Source: Microvirga puerhi
Lineage (GTDB): Bacteria > Pseudomonadota > Alphaproteobacteria > Rhizobiales > Beijerinckiaceae
Direction of reading: 5' to 3'
Assembly: GCF_020089865.1 (NCBI RefSeq)
Contig: NZ_JAIRBM010000001.1
Coordinates: 434,001 to 498,000 of the forward strand
Length of the DNA: 64,000 bases
The notes beneath the pieces were generated by a model. That model was not told where the DNA came from. It did no database searches and saw only the letters and a list, made by a program, of their open reading frames with translations. Position numbers and translations under genes: made by a program. Positions 19,421 through 28,966 of this stretch are shown here, one piece after another (positions within the stretch are counted from its first letter, which is position 1; the number at the start of each line of letters is the position of its first letter).

Positions 19421-19453
19421 AAACGCCGGGCTCAAGGCCCGGCGTTTTCTTTT
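19421..19453. terminator. Bidirectional intrinsic terminator between the IalB gene and hspQ
   Basis: Perfect 11-pair stem (19421-19431 with 19437-19447), five-base loop, then TTTCTTTT on the plus strand. AAA precedes the stem, so it also works leftward. It serves the IalB gene and the convergent hspQ. Confidence 0.9.
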
Positions 19454-19484
19454 GCCGCCTGGAGGGGCAACAATGGGTGGGACA

Positions 19485-19814
19485 TCAATGGGCGAGAATA
19501 GGCTTCGCGCGATAGAGGCCGCGCTCGTCTCGGTCGAACATCTCCTCGATGAGTGGATTGCGGAGGGGCTCGGCCGACGGATCCGGCACAAGATTCTGCT
19601 CGGAGACGTAAGCGATGTACTCGGACTCGGCGTTCTCCGCGAAGAGGTGGTAGAAGGGCTGATCCTTCCGAGGCCTGATGTCCTCGGGGATGGAAAGCCA
19701 CCATTCCTCGGTGTTGTCGAATTCGGGATCCACGTCGAAAATCAGACCCCGGAACTCGAAGAGCCGATGCTTCACCACTTGGCCGATCGTGAATTTGGCG
19801 AAACCCGCTTTCAT
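19485..19814 (-). CDS. hspQ: Heat shock protein HspQ (YccV-like hemimethylated-DNA-binding domain)
   Basis: 109-aa protein with the YccV/HspQ domain: FTIGQVVKHRLFEFRGLIFDVDPEF, then EEWWLSIPE and DQPFYHLFAEN...YIAYVSEQNL. In E. coli HspQ was described as a factor that binds hemimethylated DNA, affects DnaA stability and acts as a specificity enhancer for Lon. The ATG at 19814 has GGAG nine bases upstream. A candidate promoter lies just before it, and a shared terminator follows the stop. Confidence 0.93.
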   Translation of the reverse strand: MKAGFAKFTIGQVVKHRLFEFRGLIFDVDPEFDNTEEWWLSIPEDIRPRKDQPFYHLFAENAESEYIAYVSEQNLVPDPSAEPLRNPLIEEMFDRDERGLYRAKPILAH

Positions 19815-19835
19815 GACTTGAACTCCATGCCCTGC

Positions 19836-19863
19836 ATATAAAGGGTGCGGACCGTTACGCCAA
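19836..19863 (-). promoter_or_regulatory. Candidate promoter of hspQ
   Basis: Reading leftwards, TTGGCG (19863-19858) and TTATAT (19841-19836) are separated by 16 bases, and transcription would start about 15 bases before the hspQ ATG. The match is to a generic vegetative-type promoter; a heat-shock sigma site cannot be excluded. Confidence 0.35.
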
Positions 19864-20006
19864 ATCCATGGCCGTCACGTTCCCGATACTGCCGAACGGA
19901 GCGAGGGTTGCAATCTAGGAACCCAAAGCTTGCTTCCCACGGCATTGCCGAGCTTCGGGAATCCCGCCAGAACGGCCCCTGACACAGATGCCGGGGAGAG
20001 CCTGCA

Positions 20007-20975
20007 ATGTCCGATCTGATCGGGCTGATGAACCTTCTTGCGCCCTTTTTCGGGCTGATCGGCCTTGGCTTCTTCTGTGGCAGGATCGTCAAGCAGCCTG
20101 AGGCCGGGCTCGCCTGGATGCAATTCTTTCTCATCTATATCGCGCTGCCTTGCCTGTTCTTCCGGCTCATCGCCGACAAGTCATTGGACCAGTTGACGAA
20201 TTGGACTTTCGTGGCAGCAACGACCACGTCGACATTCTGCGCTTTTCTTCTCTCTTTCTCAGCCGGCTGGCGCCATACGAAGGATGTGGCGCAATCCGTC
20301 ATGCAGGGCGTCGCTGGTTCCTATTCCAATATCGGCTATATGGGGCCGCCCCTCGTGCTGGCGGCCATCGGACCGGCGGCCAGCGCGCCGGTCGTCCTGA
20401 TCTTCGTCTTCGACAATCTTCTGCTCTTTTCCCTGGTGCCCCTGCTGATGTCGGTCGCGGGCCTCGACAAGCTGTCCCTGGGTGCGACCATCCGCCGAAT
20501 CCTATGGCGCGTCGTCACGCACCCCTTCAATGTCGCGACGGCACTCGGCGTCGCCGCGAGCTATCTCCACCTGGAGCTGCCCTCTGCCCTGAATCTGATG
20601 GTTACTTGGCTTTCAGGAGCTGCCGCTCCGTGCGCGCTGTTCATTCTCGGCGTCACCGTCGCCCTGCGGCCATTGTGGCGCATTCCCGGCGAAGTCCCAG
20701 CTCTCGTCATCATCAAGCTGATTCTGCACCCTTTCCTAGTCTGGGTCCTGCTCTCGGCGCTCGGTGATTTTGGTCCGGCCTGGACCTACGCAGCGGCGAC
20801 CATGGCGGCGCTGCCGCCGGCCTTGAACATCTTTGTCATTTCGACGCAGTACAACGTGGGCGTTGAGCGTGCTTCAGCCTGCGTCCTCGTAGGCACCGTC
20901 GCATCCATGTTCTCGCTGACGGCACTCCTCTACGTCATTCGCATCGGCGCACCGCCTTACGATTTATTCCCTTAG
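20007..20975 (+). CDS. AEC-family (auxin efflux carrier-like) membrane transporter
   Basis: 322-aa integral membrane protein with about ten hydrophobic segments, in the arrangement of the auxin efflux carrier family (Mem_trans), which in bacteria includes malonate, malate and other small carboxylate carriers. Typical features are the N-terminal LLAPFFGLIGLGFFCGRI, a mid-protein loop with YSNIGYMGPPLVLAA (the helix-break region) and the ending LPPALNIFVISTQYNVGVERAS. The substrate is unknown. GGGGAGAG precedes the ATG. It converges with the UbiH-family gene, 12 bases apart. Confidence 0.9.
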   Translation: MSDLIGLMNLLAPFFGLIGLGFFCGRIVKQPEAGLAWMQFFLIYIALPCLFFRLIADKSLDQLTNWTFVAATTTSTFCAFLLSFSAGWRHTKDVAQSVMQGVAGSYSNIGYMGPPLVLAAIGPAASAPVVLIFVFDNLLLFSLVPLLMSVAGLDKLSLGATIRRILWRVVTHPFNVATALGVAASYLHLELPSALNLMVTWLSGAAAPCALFILGVTVALRPLWRIPGEVPALVIIKLILHPFLVWVLLSALGDFGPAWTYAAATMAALPPALNIFVISTQYNVGVERASACVLVGTVASMFSLTALLYVIRIGAPPYDLFP

Positions 20976-20987
20976 GACCAGCGGCCT

Positions 20988-22226
20988 TCACGCGCGGGCC
21001 GACTGCTCCTCCCATGCTAGATTCGGAGAGGCATCCTGCATCAAACGAGGGGTGCCGATCCGCGGGAGCACTCCCTCGCGCATGAGTGCGCGGCGGAGCG
21101 GGCCCACGCTGGCAATCGCCAACAGTCCCGCTCCACGCAAAAAATCGGCAGGCAAGAAACCAGCGAGAAGGGTGCGGTTCAGCCCGTCCACCGCGGCAGT
21201 CCGCAGGCGCACGTCCACGTCCCTGCCTCGCTGATAGCGCCTCAGGGCGTCCTCCGAACCCGGCTCGCCTCCCTCGTCACCTGCATCGATGACGGCATCG
21301 CGCAGAGCTGCCACGTCGCGGAGTCCGAGATTAAGGCCCTGCGCCCCGATCGGGGGGAAAACGTGCGCTGCCTCACCGACAAGCGCGAGCCGCGTCGCTT
21401 GGAACCGATTGACTGATAATCCGCTCATCGGCACGAGGCCACGAGGGCCGTCGAGGCGGACGGAACCGAGGATCGACTGGGCCTGACGCTCGATGGCCAA
21501 GGCTAAGTTCGCATCATCAAGGGCGTGGAGGCGCTTTGCCTCGTCGGATTGGGCGACCCACACGAGACTTGAGCGGCGACCGGGCAGGGGGACCAGCGTG
21601 AACGGGCCGTGGCGGGTATGAAACTCGGTCGAGGTGTCCCGATGATCGCGGTCATGCGCCAGGATCGCGGTCACTGCCGCTTGGGGATAGGACCAGGTCC
21701 GGGTCTCGATGCCTGCCGCCTGGCGCAAACGCGAGTTTCGCCCATCTGCCGCCACGACGAGACTGGCCGTCAGAATGGTTCCATCCGCGAGCGTGACGGC
21801 TGCCTCGGCCTCGGTGGCCGCGAAACTTGACGCCTGTTGTGGCAGGAGGCTGAGATCGTCCTGTGCCTTAGCGGCTCCGGCGAGTTTTTCGACAAGCGTC
21901 GCGTTCTCGATGTTCCAGCCGAAAGCGTCGAGCCCGATCTCCGATGCGCGGAAGGATGCCGGAGGTGGCCGAAAGAGGCTCCCGGTATCGTCAATGATGC
22001 GCATGGTTTCCAATGGGGCGGCATCCACCGCCACGTCGGGCCAGACCTCCAGCGCTAGGAGGAGGCGGACGGATCCATTCAGCAGCGCCACCGTGCGGCC
22101 GTCCCGCCGCGCATCGAGAGTGCCGACCAGCGCGGTTCTGTAGCCGTCGCGGGCGAAGGCGAGGGCCGCGCAAAGTCCTGCTGCGCCGGCACCGACGACG
22201 ATGATGTCATGGGTTCGTTCGGACAC
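20988..22226 (-). CDS. UbiH/UbiF/VisC/COQ6-family FAD-dependent hydroxylase
   Basis: 412-aa flavoprotein monooxygenase, probably a ring hydroxylase of ubiquinone biosynthesis (the UbiH or alphaproteobacterial UbiL type). The Rossmann motif DIIVVGAGAAGLCAALAFARDG is at residues 8-29. A DG motif (VVAADGRNSRLRQAAG) is near 155, and the second FAD contact GEAAHVFPPIGAQGLNLGLRDVAAL is near 285. Translation starts at GTG 22226, preceded by GAAGGAGAG three bases upstream. Which ring position it hydroxylates cannot be told. It is divergent from the nucleoside ABC operon, with 195 bases between. Confidence 0.9.
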   Translation of the reverse strand: MSERTHDIIVVGAGAAGLCAALAFARDGYRTALVGTLDARRDGRTVALLNGSVRLLLALEVWPDVAVDAAPLETMRIIDDTGSLFRPPPASFRASEIGLDAFGWNIENATLVEKLAGAAKAQDDLSLLPQQASSFAATEAEAAVTLADGTILTASLVVAADGRNSRLRQAAGIETRTWSYPQAAVTAILAHDRDHRDTSTEFHTRHGPFTLVPLPGRRSSLVWVAQSDEAKRLHALDDANLALAIERQAQSILGSVRLDGPRGLVPMSGLSVNRFQATRLALVGEAAHVFPPIGAQGLNLGLRDVAALRDAVIDAGDEGGEPGSEDALRRYQRGRDVDVRLRTAAVDGLNRTLLAGFLPADFLRGAGLLAIASVGPLRRALMREGVLPRIGTPRLMQDASPNLAWEEQSARA

Positions 22227-22421
22227 GTACTCTCCTTCGGGACTTTATGGACCGGGACCCACAATAAACCGAGCATTCGCCATTGCCGACCGGCCCGGCT
22301 CCTCCCTATGATCCCTTACCCGGCGGAAGTCGACGACGAAACCTGCTTGTCCCAGGCGGAGCAAGCTGACATGTAGGCGCTGTCGACGGCCCCATAACCC
22401 TCTCAGCCAGAGTCGCAGTGC

Positions 22422-23966
22422 GTGAAGGCAGACGTTTCATCATCGCCGCCCCTCGTCGCGCTTAGAGGCATCAGCAAGCGCTATGGGGACCTTCTGGCCA
22501 ACGATCATATCGACTTGGCGATCGATCGGGGTGAAGTCCACGCGCTTCTTGGAGAAAACGGCGCCGGAAAATCCACTCTGGTCAAGATCCTCTATGGCGT
22601 GATCGAACCGAGTGCCGGTGAGATCTTCTGGGAGGGCCAACCCGTCACGATCGGGTCTCCGGTCGAGGCGCGGGCGCTCGGCATCGGAATGGTCTTCCAG
22701 CATTTTTCGCTGTTCGATGAACTGACGGTCGCCGAAAACATCGCTGTCTCCCTCTCGGACGACTGGACCCTGTCCCGCGTGCGGAATCGTCTCGGCGACA
22801 TCAGCCGTGCCTACGGACTCGCCCTCGAGCCGGATCGGGCCGTTTGGACACTCTCTGCCGGTGAGCGGCAACGCATCGAGATCGTGCGCTGCCTGCTTCA
22901 GAATCCCCGTCTTCTCATCCTCGACGAGCCGACCTCGGTCCTGACCCCGCAGGAGGCCGAGCATCTCTTCACTACACTCGACAAGCTTGCGGCGGACGGT
23001 TGCTCAATTCTCTACATCTCACACAAGCTCGAAGAGGTGCGCCGCCTCTGCCGGCAGGCGACCATTCTTAGAGGCGGACGTGTGATCGGAACCCTCGATC
23101 CGCGCGCCAAGAGCGCGCGTGAGATTGCCGCCATGATGGTCGGCACGGAGATCGGGGAAGTCCGCTCGGGCACCCCTCATGAGCCGAAGGGCAGCATGCT
23201 GGAGGTTCGTGATCTTTCGCTATCGGCTCCAGGTCTGCACGGTCAGTCCCTGGAGGCCATTAGCCTGCTTGCCCAAGCCGGAGAGGTAGTGGGTATCGCA
23301 GGCGTAGCCGGCAACGGCCAGAGCGAGTTATTCGCCGCGCTCTCGGGAGAACGGCTGGCTGCTGCTGCGGAAACGATCCGGATCGCTGGCCAGGTTTGCG
23401 GGACATCCAACATCGACTCGCGGCGGCGTCTCGGGGCTGCGTTCGTGCCCGAGGAACGGCTCGGCCATGCGGCGGCGCCGACCCATCGACTGAGTGAAAA
23501 TACGCTGATCTCGCACGCTGCCGCAGAGGTCAGCCATTCCGGTTTCATTCTGCTGAACGCAGCAAAGCGTCTCGCGCAATCGATCGTGAAGAGTTTCGAT
23601 GTGCGCACACCCGAGCCTGATCCTCAGGCACGCAAGCTCTCCGGCGGCAATCTCCAGAAGTTCGTCATCGGTCGCGAGATCATCCGACGCCCCAAACTGC
23701 TTGTGGTCGATCAACCGACCTGGGGTGTCGATGCCGGCGCCGCGCGCCTGATCAGACAGGCTCTTGTCGATCTGGCCGGGGAGGGCAGTGCGGTCGTGGT
23801 AATCAGCCAGGATCTGGACGAGCTTTTCGAGATCGCCGACAAAATGGCCGTCATCCATCAAGGACGCTTAAGTCCACTGAGAGGGATTACCGAGTGGACC
23901 AAGGAGGCCGTAGGTCTCGAAATGCTTGGAGAATCGCAGTTGCACGGGGCGTCTCATGCGGTTTGA
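22422..23966 (+). CDS. BMP-type nucleoside ABC transporter, duplicated ATP-binding protein
   Basis: 514-aa protein with two ABC ATPase halves, the layout of YufO/NupO-type ATPases. The first half has GENGAGKST, the signature LSAGERQRIEIVRCL and Walker B LLILDEPTSVLTPQE. The second has a degenerate P-loop GVAGNGQSE, signature LSGGNLQKFVIGREI and LLVVDQPTWGVD. It powers import with the two permeases that follow. Start is GTG 22422. Its end overlaps the next gene by 11 bases. The operon order is ATPase, permease, permease, binding protein. Confidence 0.93.
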   Translation: MKADVSSSPPLVALRGISKRYGDLLANDHIDLAIDRGEVHALLGENGAGKSTLVKILYGVIEPSAGEIFWEGQPVTIGSPVEARALGIGMVFQHFSLFDELTVAENIAVSLSDDWTLSRVRNRLGDISRAYGLALEPDRAVWTLSAGERQRIEIVRCLLQNPRLLILDEPTSVLTPQEAEHLFTTLDKLAADGCSILYISHKLEEVRRLCRQATILRGGRVIGTLDPRAKSAREIAAMMVGTEIGEVRSGTPHEPKGSMLEVRDLSLSAPGLHGQSLEAISLLAQAGEVVGIAGVAGNGQSELFAALSGERLAAAAETIRIAGQVCGTSNIDSRRRLGAAFVPEERLGHAAAPTHRLSENTLISHAAAEVSHSGFILLNAAKRLAQSIVKSFDVRTPEPDPQARKLSGGNLQKFVIGREIIRRPKLLVVDQPTWGVDAGAARLIRQALVDLAGEGSAVVVISQDLDELFEIADKMAVIHQGRLSPLRGITEWTKEAVGLEMLGESQLHGASHAV

Positions 23967-25032
23967 GTTGACGCCGCGCGCGTCCGTTGCCCCGTTCATG
24001 CGCACTCTGGCTCCCATCCTCGCCTTCATCACGGCATTTCTCATTGCCGGGTTCGTCATCTGGCTCCTCGGGCGGTCCCCTCTCGCCGCGTTTCAGGTTT
24101 ACGTCGTTCAGCCCTTGAGCGATCCGTGGGCGCTGCAGGAGCTGCTCGTCAAAGCAACCCCGCTGGCGCTCATCGCCATCGGCCTCTCTTACTGCTTTCG
24201 CGCCAATCTCTGGAACATCGGTGCCGAGGGCCAATACGTGGTCGGCGCAATCCTCGGCAGCTGGCTGGCGCTCCGGACCCACGGCACGGACGCCGGCATC
24301 TGGGTCCTTCCGGCCATGCTCCTCCTCGGCATCATTGGCGGGGCCCTTTACGGTCTGATCCCGGCCTTCCTGAAAACCCGCTTCGGCGTCAATGAAATCC
24401 TGACGAGCCTCATGCTCGTCTACGTGGCACAGCTCCTGCTCGACTATTTGGTCCGTGGTCCCTGGCGGGATCCGAAGGGATTCAATTTTCCGCAATCGGT
24501 GACGTTCGATCCGGCAGCCACCCTGCCGACCCTCGGTGAAGCGAGCCGGGTCCATTACGGCACGGTCTTTGCAGTGCTGGCGGTGATCGTGACGGCCGTC
24601 GTGGTGGGACGCACCCTCTTTGGTTATCGCCTCCGTCTGACGGGCGATGCACCGCGGGCCGCGCGCTTTGCGGGCTTCAGCTCCAAGAACACCACCCTTG
24701 CCGTCTTCGCCATTTCCGGTGGCTTGGCCGGCCTTGCCGGAATTTCGGAGGTTGCAGGCCAAATCGGTCAGCTTCAGCCCTCCATCTCGCCGGGATATGG
24801 CTTCACAGCCATCACCGTTGCCTTTCTGGGGCGGCTCAACCCCTTCGGCATTCTGGTGGCAGCGTTGGTCGTTGCCTTGACGTTCATTGGTGGCGAAAGC
24901 GCGCAGATCCTGCTCAAGCTGCCGCTCGACCTGACGCAGGCCTTCCAGGGCATTCTTCTTCTTTGCGTGCTCTCCGCCGACGCTCTGGTGAGCTATCGCG
25001 TTCGCATCATTCGTCGGGGAGGAGGCAAATGA
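23956..25032 (+). CDS. BMP-type nucleoside ABC transporter permease 1
   Basis: 358-aa inner-membrane permease of the BPD_transp_2 (LivHM/RbsC-like) family, about nine to ten hydrophobic segments. The ATG at 23956 (MRFELTPRAS) lies inside the end of the ATPase gene. ELLVKATPLALIAIGLSYCFRANLWNIGAEGQYVVGA and the cytoplasmic-loop phrase GDAPRAARFAGF are typical of YufP/NupP-like nucleoside permeases. It pairs with the next gene to form the channel; its stop overlaps the next ATG as ATGA. Confidence 0.92.
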   Translation: MRFELTPRASVAPFMRTLAPILAFITAFLIAGFVIWLLGRSPLAAFQVYVVQPLSDPWALQELLVKATPLALIAIGLSYCFRANLWNIGAEGQYVVGAILGSWLALRTHGTDAGIWVLPAMLLLGIIGGALYGLIPAFLKTRFGVNEILTSLMLVYVAQLLLDYLVRGPWRDPKGFNFPQSVTFDPAATLPTLGEASRVHYGTVFAVLAVIVTAVVVGRTLFGYRLRLTGDAPRAARFAGFSSKNTTLAVFAISGGLAGLAGISEVAGQIGQLQPSISPGYGFTAITVAFLGRLNPFGILVAALVVALTFIGGESAQILLKLPLDLTQAFQGILLLCVLSADALVSYRVRIIRRGGGK

Positions 25033-25946
25033 CGATGTTCGAGGCCATTCTCCTGACAATCGTCACGGCTTCGACGCCACTCCTCATCGCCGCGATTGGG
25101 GAATTGGTGACTGAGCGCTCGGGCGTTCTCAACCTCGGGGTCGAGGGCATGCTCGCCATGGGGGCGGCCTGCAGCTTCGCGGCGGCCGTTACCTTCGACT
25201 CAACTTTCCTGGGCGTCGCCGCCGGCATGCTGGCAGGCGTGGCGATGGCAGCGGTGTTCGCCCTTGCGGTCTTAGGATTCGCCGCGAATCAAGTGGGGTC
25301 CGGATTGGCGCTCACCATCCTGGGTCTTGGGCTGTCGGGCCTGATTGGCGCGCCGTTCGTGGGAGCCCGTCGAAATCCGGTCGAGCCGATTTCGATTCCG
25401 GGCCTTAGCGATATCCCCCTGATAGGTCGCCTGTTTTTTGAACAGGATCTTTTCGTCTACGCGTCGATGCTGCTCACTGTCGCGGTTGCCCTGTACCTGA
25501 GCAAAACTCGCTCCGGCCTCACCCTTCGGTCTATCGGCGAAAACCATACCTCGGCCCATGGTCTGGGACTTCCCGTTCTCCGGATGCGGCTCCTCGCGAT
25601 CCTCTTCGGTGGCGCCTGCTCCGGATTGGCGGGGGCCTATCTTTCCCTTGTCTATACCCGGTTCTGGTCTTCGGGGATGACCGCCGGTCGTGGCTGGATC
25701 GCCCTGGCACTGGTGGTCTTCGCGGCATGGAGACCCGGCTGGGTATTGGTCGGTGCCTATATATTCGGCGCCGCGACGGTGTTGCAGCTTCATGCTCAAG
25801 CGGCTCAGTTCGGCGTTCCGTCGCAACTTCTCTCCGCCGTCCCGTATCTCGCAACGATCCTTGCTCTTCTGCTGCTCTCGATCCGCCACGGCAGGGCCAT
25901 CGGTGCCCCCGGTTCGCTTGGTTCCCCTTTCGTGCCTGACCGGTGA
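25029..25946 (+). CDS. BMP-type nucleoside ABC transporter permease 2
   Basis: 305-aa inner-membrane permease, second half of the transport channel (YufQ/NupQ-like). The ATG at 25029 overlaps the previous stop as ATGA and has GGAGG a few bases upstream; the open frame further upstream is not needed. It carries VTERSGVLNLGVEGMLAMGA and the loop phrase RSIGENHTSAHGLGL, both typical of BPD_transp_2 nucleoside permeases, with eight or nine membrane segments. The binding-protein gene follows after 92 bases. Confidence 0.92.
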   Translation: MTMFEAILLTIVTASTPLLIAAIGELVTERSGVLNLGVEGMLAMGAACSFAAAVTFDSTFLGVAAGMLAGVAMAAVFALAVLGFAANQVGSGLALTILGLGLSGLIGAPFVGARRNPVEPISIPGLSDIPLIGRLFFEQDLFVYASMLLTVAVALYLSKTRSGLTLRSIGENHTSAHGLGLPVLRMRLLAILFGGACSGLAGAYLSLVYTRFWSSGMTAGRGWIALALVVFAAWRPGWVLVGAYIFGAATVLQLHAQAAQFGVPSQLLSAVPYLATILALLLLSIRHGRAIGAPGSLGSPFVPDR

Positions 25947-26038
25947 ACAAAGCGATGATATTGTGAGCACAGAGACACTTGCGGGAAGATTTGAGACCTG
26001 CGACGAAAGCCTGAATATCGAAACCCAGGGGAGCTAAC

Positions 26039-27115
26039 ATGTCATTTCGATCCATCCTCGGCGCCGTGGCGGGCGTGACCGCCTTGGCCCTCTCGGCTGG
26101 CAGCGCCGGAGCTCAGGAGAAGCTCAAGATCGGCTTCATCTATGTGGGACCGGTCGGCGACTACGGTTGGAGCCACCAGCACGACATCGGTCGCAAGGCG
26201 GTCGAGAAGGCCTTCGGCGACAAGGTCGAGACGACCTATGTGGAGAGCGTTCCCGAAGCCGATTCCGAGCGCGCGATCGAACAGCTCGCTCGCACGGGCC
26301 ACAAGCTGATCTTCACGACCTCCTTCGGCTTCATGGAGCCGACCCTGAAGGTCGCCAAGAAGTATCCGAACGTGAAGTTCGAGCATGCAACGGGGTTCAA
26401 GCGGGCTCCCAACCTTTCGACTTATGCGGCGAAGTTCCACGAGGGCCGCTACATCATCGGCCAGATTGCCGCCAAGATGTCGAAGTCCGGCACCATCGGG
26501 TATGTCGGCGCCTTCCCAATCCCGGAAGTCGTTTCGGGCATCAATTCGTATTTCCTCGGCGCGCAGTCGGTAAATCCGAACATCAAGATCAAGGTCGTCT
26601 GGGCCAACTCCTGGTATGACCCGGCCAAGGAGGCGGATGCCGCCAAGGCCCTGCTCGACCAGGGCGTGGATATCATTGCACAGCATACTGACAGCCCGGC
26701 ACCGCTCCAGGCTGCGGAGGCGCGCGGCAAGTTCGGGTTCGGCCAGGCTTCCGACATGGAGCAGTTCGCTCCCAAGGCTCAACTGACCGCCATCGTCGAC
26801 AACTGGTCGGATTACTATATCGCGCGCACCAAGGCCGTTCTCGACGGCACCTGGAAATCCGAGGATACCTGGGGCGGCCTCGCAGCCCACATGGTGGTGA
26901 TGGCGCCCTACAAGAACATGCCTGACGACGTAAAGAAGATGGCTGAGGAGACCGAGGCCGCCATTAAGTCCGGCAAGCTCAACCCCTTCAAATGCCCGGT
27001 CTTGAAGCAGGATGGCTCGCAGGTCGAGTGCAAGGGCGACGGCGCCCTCTCCGACGAGCAGATTCTGAGCATGAACTTCTATGTGAAGGGCATCGACGAC
27101 AAGCTGCCGCAATAG
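26039..27115 (+). CDS. BMP-family ABC transporter substrate-binding protein
   Basis: 358-aa periplasmic binding protein of the Bmp/PnrA (Med) family, which in characterised members binds purine nucleosides. A Sec signal (about residues 1-25, cleaved after SAGAQ) precedes the mature protein. KIGFIYVGPVGDYGWSHQHDIGRKAVE opens the domain. PEADSERAIEQLA, the TTSFGFMEPTLKVAKKYP segment and AQHTDSPAPLQAAEA follow. Nucleoside binding is inferred from the family; the actual ligand is unknown. It ends the operon and is followed by a clear terminator. Confidence 0.92.
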   Translation: MSFRSILGAVAGVTALALSAGSAGAQEKLKIGFIYVGPVGDYGWSHQHDIGRKAVEKAFGDKVETTYVESVPEADSERAIEQLARTGHKLIFTTSFGFMEPTLKVAKKYPNVKFEHATGFKRAPNLSTYAAKFHEGRYIIGQIAAKMSKSGTIGYVGAFPIPEVVSGINSYFLGAQSVNPNIKIKVVWANSWYDPAKEADAAKALLDQGVDIIAQHTDSPAPLQAAEARGKFGFGQASDMEQFAPKAQLTAIVDNWSDYYIARTKAVLDGTWKSEDTWGGLAAHMVVMAPYKNMPDDVKKMAEETEAAIKSGKLNPFKCPVLKQDGSQVECKGDGALSDEQILSMNFYVKGIDDKLPQ

Positions 27116-27135
27116 GCAAAGCTTTCATGGCAATC

Positions 27136-27170
27136 GGGCAGCCGAGCAATCCGGCTGCCCTTTTCTTTTT
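27136..27170 (+). terminator. Intrinsic terminator of the nucleoside ABC operon
   Basis: A perfect nine-pair stem, GGGCAGCCG (27136-27144) with CGGCTGCCC (27152-27160), closes a seven-base loop and is followed by TTTTCTTTTT. It separates the transporter operon from pncA. Confidence 0.9.
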
Positions 27171-27200
27171 CGGACGACTGTCTCTTAAGCGAGAGTGGCC

Positions 27201-27851
27201 ATGGCTGAGGCTGGGATGATCCAACCGACGGACGGAGACGTTCTGATCGTCACCGACGTGCAGTACGACTTCCTTCCTGGTGGGGCCCTTGCGGTACCGG
27301 GCGGGAATGAGGTGATCGAGCCGATCAACCGGCTCGCCAAGGCGTTCCGACACGTGCTGTTGACGCAGGACTGGCATCCCAAAGGGCATACGTCATTCGC
27401 GTCCAGCCATCCCGGCAAGAAGCCCTTCGATACGGCAGAACTTACCTACGGAACCCAGATTCTCTGGCCGGACCATTGCGTTCAGGATACGCCGGGGGCC
27501 GAGATCTCCCGCGATCTTCACATTCCCCATGCCCAGCTCGTCATTCGCAAGGGTTTTGACCCGGCGATCGACAGTTATTCGGCTTTCCTCGAGGCCGACC
27601 GCCGCACGACCACGGGACTAGCCGGTTATCTGCGCGAGCGAGGCTTCAGCCGGTTCTTCTGCACGGGGCTGGCGACCGATTTCTGTGTCGCCTGGACGGC
27701 CCTCGACGCAAAAGCAGCGGGTTTCGATACCTACGTCATCGAGGATGCCTGCCGGGCCATCGACACCAATGGCTCCCTTGAGCGGGCGCTTCAGGACCTG
27801 AAAAGCGCCGGTGTTCATATCATTCAAAGCCGGCATATTGCCCGCGAATGA
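27201..27851 (+). CDS. pncA: Nicotinamidase (bifunctional nicotinamidase/pyrazinamidase)
   Basis: 216-aa cysteine hydrolase converting nicotinamide to nicotinate for NAD salvage. The triad residues are visible: Asp in VTDVQYDF, Lys in VIRKGFD and Cys in ATDFCVAWTALDA. The metal site DWHPKGHTSF is near residue 60, and the cis-peptide region FCTGLATDF is present. The ATG at 27201 has GAGAG upstream; a GTG two codons earlier is an alternative. It lies between the terminator of the nucleoside transporter and lipA. Confidence 0.95.
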   Translation: MAEAGMIQPTDGDVLIVTDVQYDFLPGGALAVPGGNEVIEPINRLAKAFRHVLLTQDWHPKGHTSFASSHPGKKPFDTAELTYGTQILWPDHCVQDTPGAEISRDLHIPHAQLVIRKGFDPAIDSYSAFLEADRRTTTGLAGYLRERGFSRFFCTGLATDFCVAWTALDAKAAGFDTYVIEDACRAIDTNGSLERALQDLKSAGVHIIQSRHIARE

Positions 27852-27993
27852 CGGTGCGGCGCCCTGAAAAGAAAAGGGTTGCTCCTGCCGAAGGTCTCCG
27901 CTGCGCTTGGCGGCATTTGCGAAAGGGCGCCGAAACCCTTAAGTCATCGGCATATGCCTTTCGCATAAGGCTCTGCCCTCAAGGTTCCGTTTC

Positions 27994-28956
27994 ATGGCCG
28001 TCGTTCTCGACCTTCTGAACAAGGACAACCGTCCCCGTCACCCGGAAAAGGCGCACCGGCCGGACCAGCCTGTCCAGCAGCGCAAGCCGGACTGGATCCG
28101 CGTGAAGGCGCCCGGCTCGCCGAAATGGGCCGAGACCAACCGCATTGTCCGCGAGAACAAGCTCGTGACGGTGTGCGAGGAAGCCGGCTGCCCGAACATC
28201 GGAGAGTGCTGGGAAAAGAAGCACGCGACGTTCATGATCATGGGCGACACCTGCACGCGGGCCTGCGCCTTCTGCAACGTGAAGACAGGTCTTCCCGTCG
28301 CACTCGACCCGAACGAACCGGAGAATGTGGCCAAGGCCGTTGAAAAGCTCGGTCTGGAGCACGTCGTCATCACGTCCGTGGATCGGGACGACCTTGCCGA
28401 CGGTGGAGCACAGCATTTCGCGGACGTGATCCACGCGATCCGGGCGCGATCCCCGAAGACCACCATCGAGATCCTGACGCCTGACTTCCTCCGCAAGCCC
28501 GGCGCCCTGGAGGTCGTGGTCGCAGCCAAGCCCGATGTCTTCAACCACAATCTCGAGACGGTGCCGTCCAAGTATCTGAAGGTCCGGCCCGGTGCCCGGT
28601 ACTTCCACTCGATCCGCCTACTTCAGCAGGTCAAGGAGCTCGATCCGACGATTTTCACCAAGTCCGGCATCATGGTCGGCCTGGGCGAGGAGCGAAACGA
28701 GGTGCTTCAGCTCATGGACGACCTCCGCTCTGCGGATGTCGACTTCATGACCATCGGTCAGTATCTCCAGCCGACGAAAAAGCATCATCCCGTAATCCGC
28801 TTCGTCACACCTGACGAATTCAAGGCCTATGAGACCACGGCTTATGCCAAGGGCTTCCTGTTGATCTCGGCGACGCCGCTCACGCGCTCGTCGCATCATG
28901 CGGGTGATGATTTTGCGCGCCTGAAAGCCGCCCGCCTTGGGGCTTCCAAGCTCTGA
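27994..28956 (+). CDS. lipA: Lipoyl synthase
   Basis: 320-aa radical-SAM enzyme that inserts two sulfurs into protein-bound octanoyl groups. The auxiliary cluster ligands are in [14 protein letters not shown] (about 60-75), and the radical-SAM triad is CTRACAFC (about 88-95). The C-terminal [11 protein letters not shown] carries the conserved RSS. It starts at ATG 27994; the 142-base leader shows no clear promoter. A P-loop kinase gene follows ten bases later on the same strand, then the RatA/Coq10 gene, so the three are likely cotranscribed. Confidence 0.98.
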   Translation: MAVVLDLLNKDNRPRHPEKAHRPDQPVQQRKPDWIRVKAPGSPKWAETNRIVRENKLVTVCEEAGCPNIGECWEKKHATFMIMGDTCTRACAFCNVKTGLPVALDPNEPENVAKAVEKLGLEHVVITSVDRDDLADGGAQHFADVIHAIRARSPKTTIEILTPDFLRKPGALEVVVAAKPDVFNHNLETVPSKYLKVRPGARYFHSIRLLQQVKELDPTIFTKSGIMVGLGEERNEVLQLMDDLRSADVDFMTIGQYLQPTKKHHPVIRFVTPDEFKAYETTAYAKGFLLISATPLTRSSHHAGDDFARLKAARLGASKL

Positions 28957-28966
28957 GGCATTCCGG

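Noticed and set aside
23887..25059. 390-codon leftward frame opposite the nucleoside permease
   Set aside because: Composition typical of reverse translation of a membrane protein; the sense strand is a clear permease.
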